Notes: generated from the sequence alone by a model not told the origin. Counted from the stretch's first letter, positions 47,101 to 58,131 are shown. The stretch is DNA of 64,000 nucleotides from Tethya wilhelma (GCA_964030475.1 CAXIPT010000001.1:26909015-26973014); one strand, 5' to 3'. Made by a program: numbers and translations.

Positions 47101-48227
47101 CCACTGGCCTGATACTCCTGCTAAAATAAAGGACAATTAATGTCAGGAAATATGCATTCCTATGTCAGAAAAGACTACCTTGTTTTTTGCTTTGTTCCAT
47201 TCTTACACCATTGTGAGTTTTACAACTCACACTGTGTAACATTAAATTAGCTGTAATGCAACTTACCAACACACTTTATTCCATCACTAGACTCATGATA
47301 TCCACAGTCACATTTACACACAGCAAGGTCAGAGCATGCCCCTTCCTCATCACATGTCCTATTGAGGTCTTCTGGTTTGACAGCACTTGCATGAGCAGCA
47401 CAACAGCAATCGGCAGAACTAGAGTCATCTTTTACTAGAGGAACTTCAGGACAGGAGAGGAGGCCATCAGTAAATGGAGGAGCAATTCTATAATATGCCT
47501 GAAACCGTTTTATCTGTCCACCACATGCTCCAGTGTCTCTAAATCCTAGATAGAATCCTTCAAAGTCTGGAGAACGATTGAAACACAGCTCTATAGTTGT
47601 ATCACCAGACCCAGTTTGATAGAGAGTAGATGTTATTTCATCTCCAGTTAGAGGTGTATAGTTCATTGGGTCTGTTTGCATGGACTCGCTGACAGGACCA
47701 TTAGTGTCATATCGATACACTGCTACATTAGCACACCTGCCTGATCGTTGGCATCCAGACCATCTGAAAGTAGCTCTAAGAATCACTTCAATACATTTAC
47801 AATAGCTGATGTAGCCAGTGAAGAACCAGTTGTCTGGATTTGATGAGCGGGAACAAGACCCCACTCCAATCTCCAACTGACAAGTTCCTCCAAAGGCATC
47901 ATTCCACTGCATGTATATTGTGAGAATGCACATTGACACATGGAGAGAAAACAATAACAACAATTTAAACAGCTAGCAACTCACTCCTCTTCTATCTCCA
48001 TCCACATCTCTCACTTCCCAGATAGCTCTGGAGCCTCCAAACAGATCTTCATAGTCATAGGAGTCTACTATAAGGTGCCAGTCATCAGGGTAGATGTGAT
48101 CATCCCTGTAACGATGGTCATTCCGACACAAAGGATCATAGATTGGTTCACATTTTTCATCAGTATTGCCAAACACACAGCATCCAAGAGTTAGTAAGAG
48201 GAAGCAGCCAGAGATGAATAGAGTCAT
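44183..48227 (-). CDS. Kinase-less Eph-like/Sushi protein, copy 3 (intact)
   Basis: Twelve minus-strand exons: 47985-48227, 47267-47906, 46836-46994, 46447-46770, 46145-46371, 46010-46064, 45800-45865, 45541-45708, 45280-45459, 45036-45203, 44752-44943, 44183-44673. They sum to 2913 nt and give 970 residues. Residues 1-20 are a signal peptide (MTLFISGCFLLLTLGCCVFG). About 60-225 is the Eph-type ligand-binding domain (NWFFTGYISYCKCIEVIL, GFYLGFRDTGACGGQIKRF). About 226-347 is the Eph-type Sushi-like and EGF-like Cys-rich region (ACQCECQLGYFRA). FN3 domains lie at 348-455 and 456-549, five Sushi domains at about 572-865 (e.g. VCQPNGSWSGSPPSC), and an Ig-like domain to the end (GVYCCRIPD). Canonical Eph receptors continue from FN3 to TM, kinase and SAM; here these are absent. 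It is likely secreted, or attached by a route not visible. The upstream in-frame ATG (48320) is in the leader intron. Confidence 0.88.
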
Positions 48228-48486
48228 ATTGCTAGAACATAATAAATTATTATCATAAATCTGGAATACATATAACACTTCTGGAATACATATAACACTG
48301 AATATTATTGTTGGTGACAAAGATGCATAACATTATGTACTAAGTTACTACATGCAGCATAAAAATAATAGCTAGATCTGCATGTACAAGCAACAAATCC
48401 AAGAGAGCAACAAATCATTTTGATGACATACACTTGAGGAGAGCCATGATGATGACTATCTATTGTAAGATAGTCTTACCTTATAC

Positions 48487-48569
48487 TTTCAAGTTTAGGT
48501 CTTGATATCAATCACTCTGACTAGGTGTTGCAGTGACCGTTGAAAGATAGAGGAAATGCTGTTTATATA
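48487..48569 (-). promoter_or_regulatory. TATA box and 5' UTR exon, Eph-like copy 3
   Basis: Minus-strand TATATAAA (48562-48569) and the leader TCTTTCAACGGTCACTGCAA, as in copies 1, 2 and 5. A leader intron ends at the start-codon exon (48227). Confidence 0.6.
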
Positions 48570-48716
48570 CTCTGTGTAGCACCATCTGTTGTGGGCAGTG
48601 TACACTTCATTCCAAAGCAATTATAGACTAGTTTGTTTGTTTAGGCCCACTCCTTCAGATAAAAGCCAGTATCAATGGCTTATCATAACACCAAACAGCC
48701 CACAAAACCAGTAAAA

Positions 48717-48717
48717 N
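48717..48717. other. Scaffold join (single N)
   Basis: Left of it is the conserved Eph-like upstream region. Right of it begins an N-bounded segment (48718-53323) with inverted gene orientation. Confidence 0.8.
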
Positions 48718-48721
48718 TAGT

Positions 48722-48940
48722 TGTACACTGAGTGCAGTTAATTGCCTCGCGCGCGACGTTTGAAGTAATTAGACCGAAAGAAATGAATCCCACTATGCAA
48801 CGAGAAGCCCCGCGACCTTTGACCCGCGATTAACCCTGTGACTACGGCATTTTACTTAGAAAAAATCTGAACCATGACATTCTTTCGGTCTAATTACTTC
48901 AAACGTCGCGCGCGAGGCAATTAACTGCACTCAGTGTACA
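48722..48940. mobile_element. MITE with about 60-nt near-perfect terminal inverted repeats
   Basis: Left arm TGTACACTGAGTGCAGTTAA continues through TTGCCTCGCGCGCGACGTTT to GACCGAAAGAA. The right arm (about 48879-48940) is its complement, differing only by one A in a run. There is no ORF in the about 95-nt core. The near-identity of the arms suggests a young insertion. Confidence 0.9.
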
Positions 48941-49080
48941 GGAATCTGCAGCATAGCTGAAAAGAATGGATTGCTAATAGGGTAAGTAAAGAATTCTGTT
49001 CTACTGCTAATGTAAGCTTACTAACTTTTTCCAAGGCCATCTGGCACAATAATGCCATGATATATCGATTCAGGCCCACG

Positions 49081-49186
49081 AGATCAACTCTCGCGAAATC
49101 AACTCTCGCAAAATCAACTCCCGCGAAAACAACTTCCCGCGAAATCAACTCCCTTGAAATCAATTTTCCCATGAAATCAACTCTTA
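49081..49186. repeat. 15-17-bp minisatellite (CGAAATCAACTCNCG)
   Basis: About six to seven units of AAATCAACTC(T/C)CGCG with degeneration toward the right. A single inverted unit (GGGAGTTGATTTCGTGGG) occurs at about 50000-50017, on the other side of the FLYWCH ORF. Confidence 0.75.
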
Positions 49187-49413
49187 AAATTTTGAATATT
49201 TTATAACATTATGCAAAAATATTGTAAATATGACAGCTAGTACAAATCTTTAAAGTCCACTCTGATGTCTAACAGCTGCTCAGTAGTCACACAAGCTATA
49301 TTCACCTTCCTGCAAAATGAACATAAATGAAGAAGTTACTTTTAGCTAAAGGGAAATCAAATTGATCGAATTATACATATAACATAGGTTGTATTAGCTT
49401 CTAACTTGCATAC

Positions 49414-49710
49414 CTGTAATGCTTCATCGTATATCTGAGGAATGGTTGTTGTTTCCTCCCGAGCTCGCTTCCTCATGTTGCCTATTGTAGTGGCTACTTT
49501 GTTGGCAGCAGTATCTGGTGGATGGTTGTGCTCTCCTCGCAAGGACTGGATGCTGGCACCAGGACCAAAAGTAGTGGCTTTAGCTGGGCAAGTTTTGTGT
49601 CTCTCACATCTCCAAAATGTATTCTCCTTTCCATCTCTAATTTTGAGGTATTTGTAACCCTCATACAAAAGAGCTTTGCCTCCTCGATGGGTTTGCACTA
49701 GTTGTGCCAT
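49414..49710 (-). CDS. FLYWCH zinc-finger protein (small or partial)
   Basis: Minus-strand exon of 99 codons from ATG 49710 to a phase-0 donor after EALQ (49413). It shows the FLYWCH pattern: GGKALLYEGYKYLKIRDG, FWRCERHKTCPAKATT and GEHNHPPD, so the Cys2-His2 zinc ligands are present. A following exon candidate at about 49310 (after TTTTGCAG) would add only EGEYSLCDY before a stop. FLYWCH domains are found in chromatin factors and in MULE-type transposon proteins. The surrounding inverted repeat units favour a transposon-derived origin, as inference. The window holds no transposase core near it. Confidence 0.65.
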
Positions 49711-50253
49711 ACAGTGTCGGTCTTGAAAAGTCTCAGTCAGAAGATAGCTGCTGACTTGACTTGAACAGAAGAGTGAGAATGGCTCATTGTGATTTTGGCT
49801 TGCTTAAATACAAACAACATGACAGCTACTGACAGCTATTGACAGGTAGATCAAAAGCGACTCCTTAAGACCTTTTAATACTTCAAGTTATTGCACACAA
49901 GTGACCCTAGACTTATTGCACACAGAGTGAGTTCAGTGTACAGCATTGAGATCAACTACTAACCTGTCTTGTTTTTCCATGATTAATACAAAAAAAAGGG
50001 AGTTGATTTCGTGGGAAAATTCAGTGGTCTGTAGATACTGGTTTGTTTTTTTTTGTGGCCTACTTCACACACAGATCAGGCCTTAGGGTGCTCAGTGTCT
50101 ATGTCTGAAGAAAATTTTATACTGCATAAAATTTGAAAGGAAGAGAAAGCTTGGGCCAAATTATTCAATTTATGTAAACAACAGTACATCAATTTTATAC
50201 CTATCACTAGGCAGCAGGGTGCATTAATTGTATATGTCTCTTTTAATCTGTGC

Positions 50254-50256
<3 letters not shown>

Positions 50257-50295
<39 letters not shown>
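50257..50295. repeat. (TG)n microsatellite
   Basis: About 19 TG units with no gene nearby. Confidence 0.9.
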
Positions 50296-50297
<2 letters not shown>

Positions 50298-50595
50298 ATT
50301 TGCCATTGCCTAGCAACCAAAGTTTTTATAGGCTAATTGCCAATTACTGGCTGGGTGGAGGTGACAATAGAGTAGCTAGGGGTCACAGGTAGCTCGACCA
50401 TGGTTTAGCTGCATGTGTAGCTGTAGCTAGGTAGCATGTGTGTCAAATGATCTTAACTGAAAACAACAAAATAATTATTATTGGATGCATCCTAAAATGT
50501 GTGAAGTCATACTAGCTTACTCTAACAATTAATGTGCTCAATATCCAATATAGTATAGAAGCATCACTGATATGTATAAATTGTTTGTTCCAGCA

Positions 50596-50835
50596 ATGTC
50601 TCCACTGATCTCTGGCTGTATCCTCCTGCTAACTCTGGGATGCTGTGTGTTTGGCCAAAATCACAATACTGTACCAACCCCTGATACTTTGTGTCGGACT
50701 GACTTTCGTTATGTCGATGATCACATCTACCCTGATGACTGGCACCTTATAGTAGACTCCTATGACTATGAAGATCTGTTTGGAGGCTCCAGAGCTGTCT
50801 GGGAACAGAGAGATGTGGATGGAGATGGAAGAGGA
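50596..50835 (+). pseudogene. Orphan first exon of an Eph-like gene, copy 4
   Basis: An intact 240-nt exon (MSPLISGCILLLTLGCCVFG to DVDGDGRG, donor GTGAGT) matching exon 1 of the other copies, on the opposite strand to its neighbours. No ligand-binding exon follows in the next 2.4 kb, and the conserved TATA/leader block is not upstream. It lies inside the N-bounded segment 48718-53323. Confidence 0.8.
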
Positions 50836-52645
50836 GTGAGTTGCTAACTAAACCTTAGCATTTGCGCATGTACATCATGGGTTACTGTTGCAGTGTAGTC
50901 ATGGTAGCAGATCTAGGGGAGTTCTGGAGGTTGCAACCCCCCAGAATGAGTTAACTGGGTTGAAAATCTTATGCTTATCCTCAGCTAAATTATGCACGAT
51001 GGAGAGTCTTGTTAAACTTGATCAACTGATAGGCTTGTGATGTCTTGTAGGCTCGTAATGCTCATGAGTATCCATTTTCTCAAAAGTTAACAAGTTTCTG
51101 GGATAGTCTGAATAATTAATACCATTCTCACTTCAGTCACGTACTTCATAGAAATATTTTCTTTTCGAGAATTGATGACCACCTTAATTAATGGCTCAGA
51201 TCAAAGTTTGTAGACTGTTATGGTGATGAATTAACTGTGTATATCTATGAAGAGAAAAATTACACAGTGATGTGTACAGATAGCAGGCCTATAGAATGGG
51301 TACATTTTTGTTATGCATAATTTTATGGCACTTGATTAAAATGTAGCTAATTAACTGACCTTCAAGAGTGAAAACTAAGAGTGTCCCAATAAAGTTTGCT
51401 CAAAAATTGGATGAGTATGATGGGATGACAGTTTCGTTCCACCATTTTGTTCTCAAGTTTTCACAGGTGTTCAATATGTCATCTTTGTGTGCAGACTTCT
51501 GTTGGTGATGTTGTCAGACCTAGAATTTATATTTCTTTCTGCAAACATCGTTGCTGATCCGTCTTGTTCCCATGTGTGTCTGTTTTCCAAACTGTACTAC
51601 ACAAAAGCGGCCATTTTTCCCTTCCAGATTTCCCGGAAGTGTAAATAAAAACCCGAAAATTGTGACACTGGCGATCTGACTGAAAGTAGCAACATGTAAA
51701 TCGAATTTACTAAAAAGTGAACTTTATTTTTGCCCCCTTAAACTGTCTACATGCTGAAATATCACCATGCACATTTCACTCTGTTTGAATGGTCATTTAT
51801 ACAAGTTCAAGATAGTTTCAACGTGTCTACTGGTCTGGTGCCCAGACCCTTTCTGCTAATTAGTTGGTGGGACAGGACATACTAATGAGCCTGACATAGC
51901 CTGCCTTACTAACATATAATACTATGGTATAAATTATGACTCATAATGATAGAAAAGTGTGATAATAAATTATAGCAAGATGCCAGATCAAAAATTACTG
52001 TTAACATACAATCAACTACTAATAAAATGAATAGCACCTACGGTGCACAAGCCTCGGCGCACTCATATAGCATGCAAAACTAAACATGCATAACCACATT
52101 GTGTGCAAGCTTACTGAGACCCATGCAAATATGCAGATTCATTAGGTGTTGGACATCTTGAAATGGTTAAAAAAAAACTTCCAATTGATCTGCAGTGGGC
52201 AATCAAAGATGTCAGCAGAGCTTACTGAACAGCAGTCAGTGGCCAGCCTGGCTGCCTAGTGAAACTGACTCTGTTTGATATCATAGTTAGTAGCTACTGT
52301 GATCATCCAGCTAGTCTATATATATATGCTGCCAGCCTGTCAAGCAGCACAATTCATGAAGTCAGTCACTAGCTGATATTAGTGATAAAAAAACAACACT
52401 GTGCATGACTAACACAATGTGACATACATCTAAGCTCAGTACAATTATGCATGATTGTTCTACAAAGTGCTATTTCACTTGAGTTACTAACCTGGACAAG
52501 TAACTAAAGAACTAAACATTCAGTGAAACTGGCCTGACACACTGCCTCTATAGCCAAGCTCACCTGTGTTTCTAGATAACGCACACCACATGGAGCATAA
52601 TCGATGGGTGTGGTTTTGAAGCCAAATGCTCAGAGATGCACAAAA
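50836..52645. other. Non-coding, nothing firmly recognised
   Basis: Starts with a possible repeat end (AGCAGATCTAGGGGAG near 50907). No exon chain on either strand could be supported. Confidence 0.5.
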
Positions 52646-52957
52646 CAAGGGGTGGTCACGACCATACCCGCTGTACTAACACCCGCGACAGGGATCAAAA
52701 TTAATTTTGATCTGTCCAATTTTAGGCCTTGACCCTTGATTTCACCACTTTGGAAGGCTTTGATCGTGATAAATTTGAACTTTGACCCACTAAAACGTAC
52801 TATTTGCACCTAATGACCTTTGACCGTTGATGGAAAGTGAGCAGTTGAGCTTTCTTGACCCTTGATGGGGCCAATTTTTGTTGCTTTGACCCCTTGATCG
52901 CATCTTGATCCCGGTCACGGGTGTTAGTACAGCGGGTATGGTCATGACCACCCCTTG
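52646..52957. mobile_element. MITE with about 50-nt terminal inverted repeats
   Basis: Left arm CAAGGGGTGGTCACGACCAT then ACCCGCTGTACTAACACCCG; right arm is the complement, ending GGTCATGACCACCCCTTG, with few mismatches. The core has repeated CTTTGACC/TTGATC motifs and no ORF. Confidence 0.85.
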
Positions 52958-53113
52958 CAAAAGCCTCAGATCTCAGAAACTACAGCGTTTTGCAAGATTC
53001 TACACATCAAATTTCAAGATAATCTCGATTCATGAATATAAGTACCTTCCATTTTGACTCTAGAGCTGCCGTTCTTCAGATAATTTAGTAACAGACATGC
53101 ACACACACACAAA

Positions 53114-53174
53114 TAGTCTCGTCCCCAGACCCTCTTTCTCCTTGGAGAAGGGGTGGGGTCCGGGGACGAGACTA
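53114..53174. repeat. Fold-back element
   Basis: Inverted repeat TAGTCTCGTCCCCAGACCC / GGGTCCGGGGACGAGACTA around a 23-nt loop. Confidence 0.8.
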
Positions 53175-53324
53175 ACACACAAAATGACTACCGTAATCGT
53201 CTGCACGTGCTACGCACATGCCGAGGCTTAATTAATAGATCAGAATACACACACACCAAGGCAAGGGTTGTGCACCCGACAGTGCTTTTATTGTTGTATT
53301 GTTTTGAATGATTTATGAATATTN

Positions 53325-55951
53325 CTTCTCCATTACGAGGAGGAGATAACTCTTTGCATAGGATCTCAGTTGCTGGAACAGAACAATAGCACGTACACAA
53401 TGTCATATCATAATAACAATGGAATAAGTATAAGTTACACCACGAGGTGCAGGTTTCTATGTTATTTACATGCCGAGGGCCAGAGGCCCGAGGTTGTGTA
53501 AATCACATAGAAACCGAACCGAGTGATGTAACTGACTTGTACCATGGACCAACTAAATCAGGTTCTTGGGTTCTCCACTAGTTTTAGTGGGAAAGGTTCT
53601 TGGGTTCTCCACTAGTTTTAGTGGGAAAGGTTCTTGGGTTCTCCAGTATAGTTANAACAATAATTCCTAAGTTTTTGCCACTATAATCATTATCATTCAT
53701 TAAATACCAAGAGAAATTCCAGGGCTCCATTCACCACTCTGAGTAGCAGTAAAGGCACGAACCTGTAGCAATGACAAGCACTTCCAGTGAAGTTTAAAAA
53801 ATAGGATCGAGAAACACTCAGCACATGCACATATAGTTATTCTAAGCAGAAAGAACTTGCCCACCCACCCTGATGTGAGTGAACTCCTGATCCAGGTTCT
53901 CATCCTCATCCATTCTACAGTAGCTCTCATTTGCAGCTCTCTTCACAACATAGGTTTCAACCCGACCATTCAAATCATAAAACTGCAAATCATATCCAAT
54001 GATCTTTCCATTAGGGTTAAATGGCACGCCCCAAACAACTTCGTAACAAAAAGCACGAACAACCCTTGGTGGTCCTGGGACTGCAATCAAACATACACAA
54101 GCAGAAAATTAACACAAATTATTTTTCACAAAAAAAAATCATCGAATAGAATCATTAGATTTAAAACTATTCTTATCAACTAAATAAAAATATCAATACC
54201 TCCTTCCAGTGTGGTCAGTTTGACATCACATAACCTGAGGTGCTCATTCTTCTCATCCATGTCAGTGACTTTATTATGAACAACCACACGGAACACATAG
54301 GAGGTGGCAGGAGTCAGGTCAGTGAAATTATGTGTGACGTATTCTTCATCTTTTTCCAGACGCTCTATTATCACTTCAAAGTCTCCAATGTTGCGTTGGT
54401 CACTTCTTTTGATAGTGTACCAGACCTTCCCTGAGCCTAGACCATCAGGCCTCTTCCATTGGAGATCAGCATAGTTGCTTCCAACATCTACAGCCTCCAA
54501 TTCAGTACAAGCACCTGGAGGAGCTGTATGGACATCGATATATGAATAATTATTAACAACAATCAACTACGTTAGTCTTACGTGTGCATCCATCATCTGG
54601 TCCTTCATCCTTTGCTCTGAAGTAACCTGGCAGACACTCACACTGACATGCCTGGGGCTGGTCATCTTTGGTATTGGGAGGACATTTCAAGCACTCTGAC
54701 ATTGAATGGTTTGAGGTGCGGTAGAATCCACGTTTACAGGCTGAAATGAAATAATAAAGCGAGGAGAATAAAATTAGTATAATTATACTACATGTGTAGT
54801 AGCTTATAAAAATTCAAACAGTTTTATCAATCCCAAAACCACTGGCCTGATACTCCTGCATGCTAAAATAAAGGACAATGTCAGGAAATATGCATCTTAT
54901 GTCAGAAAAGATTACCTTGTTTTTTGCTTTGTTCCATTGTTACACCAGTGTGAGTTCACTGTGTAACATTAAATTATCTGTAATGCAACTTACCAACACA
55001 CTCTCTCCCATCACTGGACTCATGATATCCACAGTCACATTCACACACAGCAAGGTCAGAGCATGTCCCTTCCTCATCACAAGTCCTGGTGAGGTCTTCT
55101 GGTTTGACAGCACTTGCATGAGCAGCACAACAGCAATCAGCAGAACTAGAGCCATCTTTTACTAGAGGAACTTCAGGACAGGAGAGGAGGCCATCAGTAA
55201 CTGGAGGAGCAATTCGATAATATGTCTGACATCGTTTTATCTGTCCACCACAAGCCCCAATGTCTTTGAATCCTAGATAGAATCCACTGAAGTTTTGAGA
55301 ACAATTGAAACGTAGCTCTACAGTTGTATCACCAGACCCAGTTTGATGCAGACGAGATGTCATTTCATCTCCAGTTAAAGGCATATAGTTCATTGGGTTT
55401 GTTTGTTTGGCTTCACCCATTGGACCATCAGTGTCATATCGATACACTGCTACATTATCACACCTGCCCCATCGTTGGCAATGAGACCATCTGAAAGTAA
55501 CTCTAAGAATCATCTCAATACATTTACAATAGGTGTTGTAGCTAGTGAAGAACCAGTTGTCTTGATTTAATGGACCCCGAGGGTTGCAAGACCTCACTCC
55601 AATCTCCAACTGACATGTTCCTCCAAAGTCATCATCCCACTGAACATAATGAAAATGCTCATTGACGCATGGAGAGAAAACAATAACAACAAACAGATAG
55701 CAACTCACTCCTCTTCTATCTCCATCCACATCTCTCAGTTCCCAGACAGCTCTGGAGCCTTCAAACAGATCTTCATAGTCATAGGAGTCTACTATAAGGT
55801 GCCAGTCATCAGGGTAGATGTGATCATCCCTGTAACGATGGTCATTCCGACACAAAGGATCATAGATTGGTTCACATTTTTCATCAGTATTGCCAAACAC
55901 GCAGCATCCAAGAGTTAATAAGAGGAAGCAGCCAGAGATGAATAGAGTCAT
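53325..55951 (-). CDS. Kinase-less Eph-like protein, copy 5 (3' part interrupted by gap)
   Basis: Minus-strand exons 55709-55951 (signal peptide, same MTLFISGC start as copy 3), 54994-55639 (Eph ligand-binding domain with GFYLGFKDIGACGGQIKR, and Cys-rich part), 54582-54740 (EGF-like), 54200-54523 (FN3), 53869-54080 and 53708-53762 (FN3). An N at 53655 cuts the linker. The only Sushi sequence is a partial exon, 53325-53372 (ILCKELSPPRNGE), ending at another N (53324). The second FN3 exon (GYDLQFYDLNGRVETYVVKR) is unlike copies 2 and 3 but nearly identical to copy 6. A long open frame spans exon 1, intron 1 and exon 2 without a stop, so intron retention would still be translatable. Confidence 0.8.
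53434..53532. repeat. Imperfect 99-bp palindrome
   Basis: GTTACACCACGAGGT...GGTTTCTATGT..., with the complement ACATAGAAACCGAACCGAGTGATGTAAC on the other side of GGCCAGAGGCC. Fold-back element in the Eph-like copy 5 intron. Confidence 0.75.
53563..53645. repeat. 34-bp tandem repeat, 2.4 units
   Basis: Unit begins TTCTTGGGTTCTCCACTAGT and ends GTGGGAAAGG. Two perfect copies and a partial third, ending 10 bp before the N at 53655. The repeat probably caused the assembly break. Confidence 0.85.
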
Positions 55952-56166
55952 ACTGCTCGAACATAATATTATCATAAAACTGCAATACATAATAACACTG
56001 AATATTATTGTTGGTGACAAGATGCATAACATTATGTACTAACTACATGCAGCATAAAAATAATAGCTAGATCTGCATGCACAAGCAACAAATCCAAGAG
56101 AGCAAAAAATCATTTTGATGGCATACACTTGAGGAGTGCCACAGTATCTATTGTAAGATAGTCTTA

Positions 56167-56249
56167 CCTTATACTTTCAAGTTTGGGTCTTGATATTGAT
56201 CAGTTGTTGCAGTGACTGTTGAAAGATAGAGGAAATGCTGTTTATATAC
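56167..56249 (-). promoter_or_regulatory. TATA box and 5' UTR exon, Eph-like copy 5
   Basis: Minus-strand TATATAAA (56241-56248) and leader TCTTTCAACAGTCACTGCAA, conserved with copies 1-3. The block shared with copy 3 extends to about 56395. Confidence 0.6.
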
Positions 56250-58131
56250 TCTGTGTACCACCATCTGTTGTGGGCAGTGTACACTTCATTCCAAAGCAAT
56301 TATAGACTAGTTTGTTTGTTTAGGCCCACTCCTTCAGATAAAAGCTAGTATCAATGGCTTATCATAACACCAAACAGCCCACAAAACCAGTATAAGATGA
56401 TCTACCCAAGGTCTGCCTGTGGTATATATAAGTAGATGAGCTAGATATAGAGATGTGTGCATGTACACTGCATTCTGCTGTACACGAAAACTCGATCAAT
56501 CCTTAATCATCTCTATATGTGATGTTTGCTTATTTTCTAGTTTTGTATTAATTTTAGTATGTGTAACACAGCTCTTTTGAACCCTGCTCACTGACATTGG
56601 AACAGAGAATAGAAGTATAATTATAGTGCAATTTATGGACACTCGCCGACTTCCAAATTATCTAGCTCTCAAGGTCTACATGCATAGGTGCCTAGTTTTA
56701 CTTGTGGTTTTCTTTTTTCTATTGGTTGATGTTTTGTATAGAGATTGGTAATGCATCAACTTGTACTCAGCTTTGTTATACACTCTAAATATGTGAGGTA
56801 GCAACACTCTAAAATTATAAAACTTACTAAAACTATATTTTTGTCTGTACCTTTGCACGGACTTCTTTGAAGCACTAAATAAATATTTCATCAGTGATAT
56901 AGTTGTACAAGTTAGCTCTAATTAAATCAACTCCTCCATGTTTCTTTGAGTGGAGGCCAACACCCAAGAGAGCTCTATAATGAGAATGGATGGGTGGACC
57001 TTGTGAAGGGTGTTAGGCAATTGAATTAATTTTAATTGCTTAGAATTCATATAACTATTGAATTTCCTTCATAGAATTATGTCAATGGCCATGCCCTCAA
57101 ATCCTTGGGGACTAGCTTGTGAAGGAAGAGGGAGCTTCAGGAAGGAGACTGTACATGTAGAGACACTGTTACCATACAAAGCCTTAGGATCCAGCTAGCA
57201 CTACATTGGTAAGATGTGTCTATAGAGTAACATGATTGTACAGCTTTCCATGCAGGCACCCTCTAACACTAGCTGGAAACAGTAGCATATTTACGAGTGT
57301 TGCTAACAAAGCACATGCAAGAGGAAACCTGGAAAAGTATTGTGTATGCATGGACCTAATTGCAGCAAACTGTAATGATAGGAAATTGGCTGTACATACT
57401 ATAGAAATTCTCACCGAGCAGAATGATACCATATGTAAGCACATGTATTGTACAGCTACTGACTAGTATGCAGGGTGGGGACATAATTGTGATATCATGG
57501 CACCTTGAATGTTCACTATGTGGTTGCTTGAGGTACATGCAGACAGAGCTACATAATCATTGCAATAATAATTGTTATTAATCATTGTTATGGTGACATA
57601 ATATAAATACAATACAATGATAATACATTAACAATGCTACCACTAAAGTGTTATAATAATGGTTATTATGATGCACATTGAAGATGACAGGATGGTTTTG
57701 ATCAAAAATTTGTTATGCAAAAGTTCATTATGGGGAGTAACAAAATTTACTAATTTAAAGGCATTGTTATAACTTTATGGATGAAGAACTTCATGTCACA
57801 TCTTGCTTTCATTCATTTTCGATCCACTAAACAAAAAACATTCATTAATTTTATCAACAGTCATTCCATCAAAAGGACTCTGTTTTCTTAAGTTAATACA
57901 CTGAAAAGATTTCTATCATTCTTGGTTAAATATAACAAAACAGGGTTGTTTGATCTATTATCACTACCATCTAGCTGCCAGTTTGTCACCAAAAATGGGT
58001 AATATGCAACAAAATAATCATAAGCCACTATCTCCATATAAAGACTTGGAGTAAAGAGAGAGGTGGAAGGGAAACCACACAGACAGACATCTACCCACAG
58101 CGTACATACATACACACACAGTCATCTGACC
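56250..58131. other. Intergenic, Eph-like copies 5 and 6
   Basis: 56250-56395 is the conserved Eph-like upstream region. 57215-57300 matches about 41190-41260. The remainder has no supported exon. In particular the remaining Sushi and Ig-like exons of copies 2 and 3 are absent downstream of copy 6. Confidence 0.55.

Larger units (their letters stand above)
33529..48716. repeat. Tandem duplication of a two-gene cassette
   Basis: Unit 1 (33529 to about 41100) and unit 2 (41342-48716) are in direct orientation. Each holds upstream sequence, the F-box/LRR-like gene (+), about 300 bp of shared 3' flank, and an Eph-like gene (-) with its promoter. Nucleotide identity is high throughout, including the non-coding 36112-36440 and 43864-44183. 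Confidence 0.85.

Noticed and set aside
49081..49186. CRISPR-like spaced repeats
   Set aside because: Units are contiguous and degenerate with no unique spacers, and the genome is clearly animal; it is a minisatellite.
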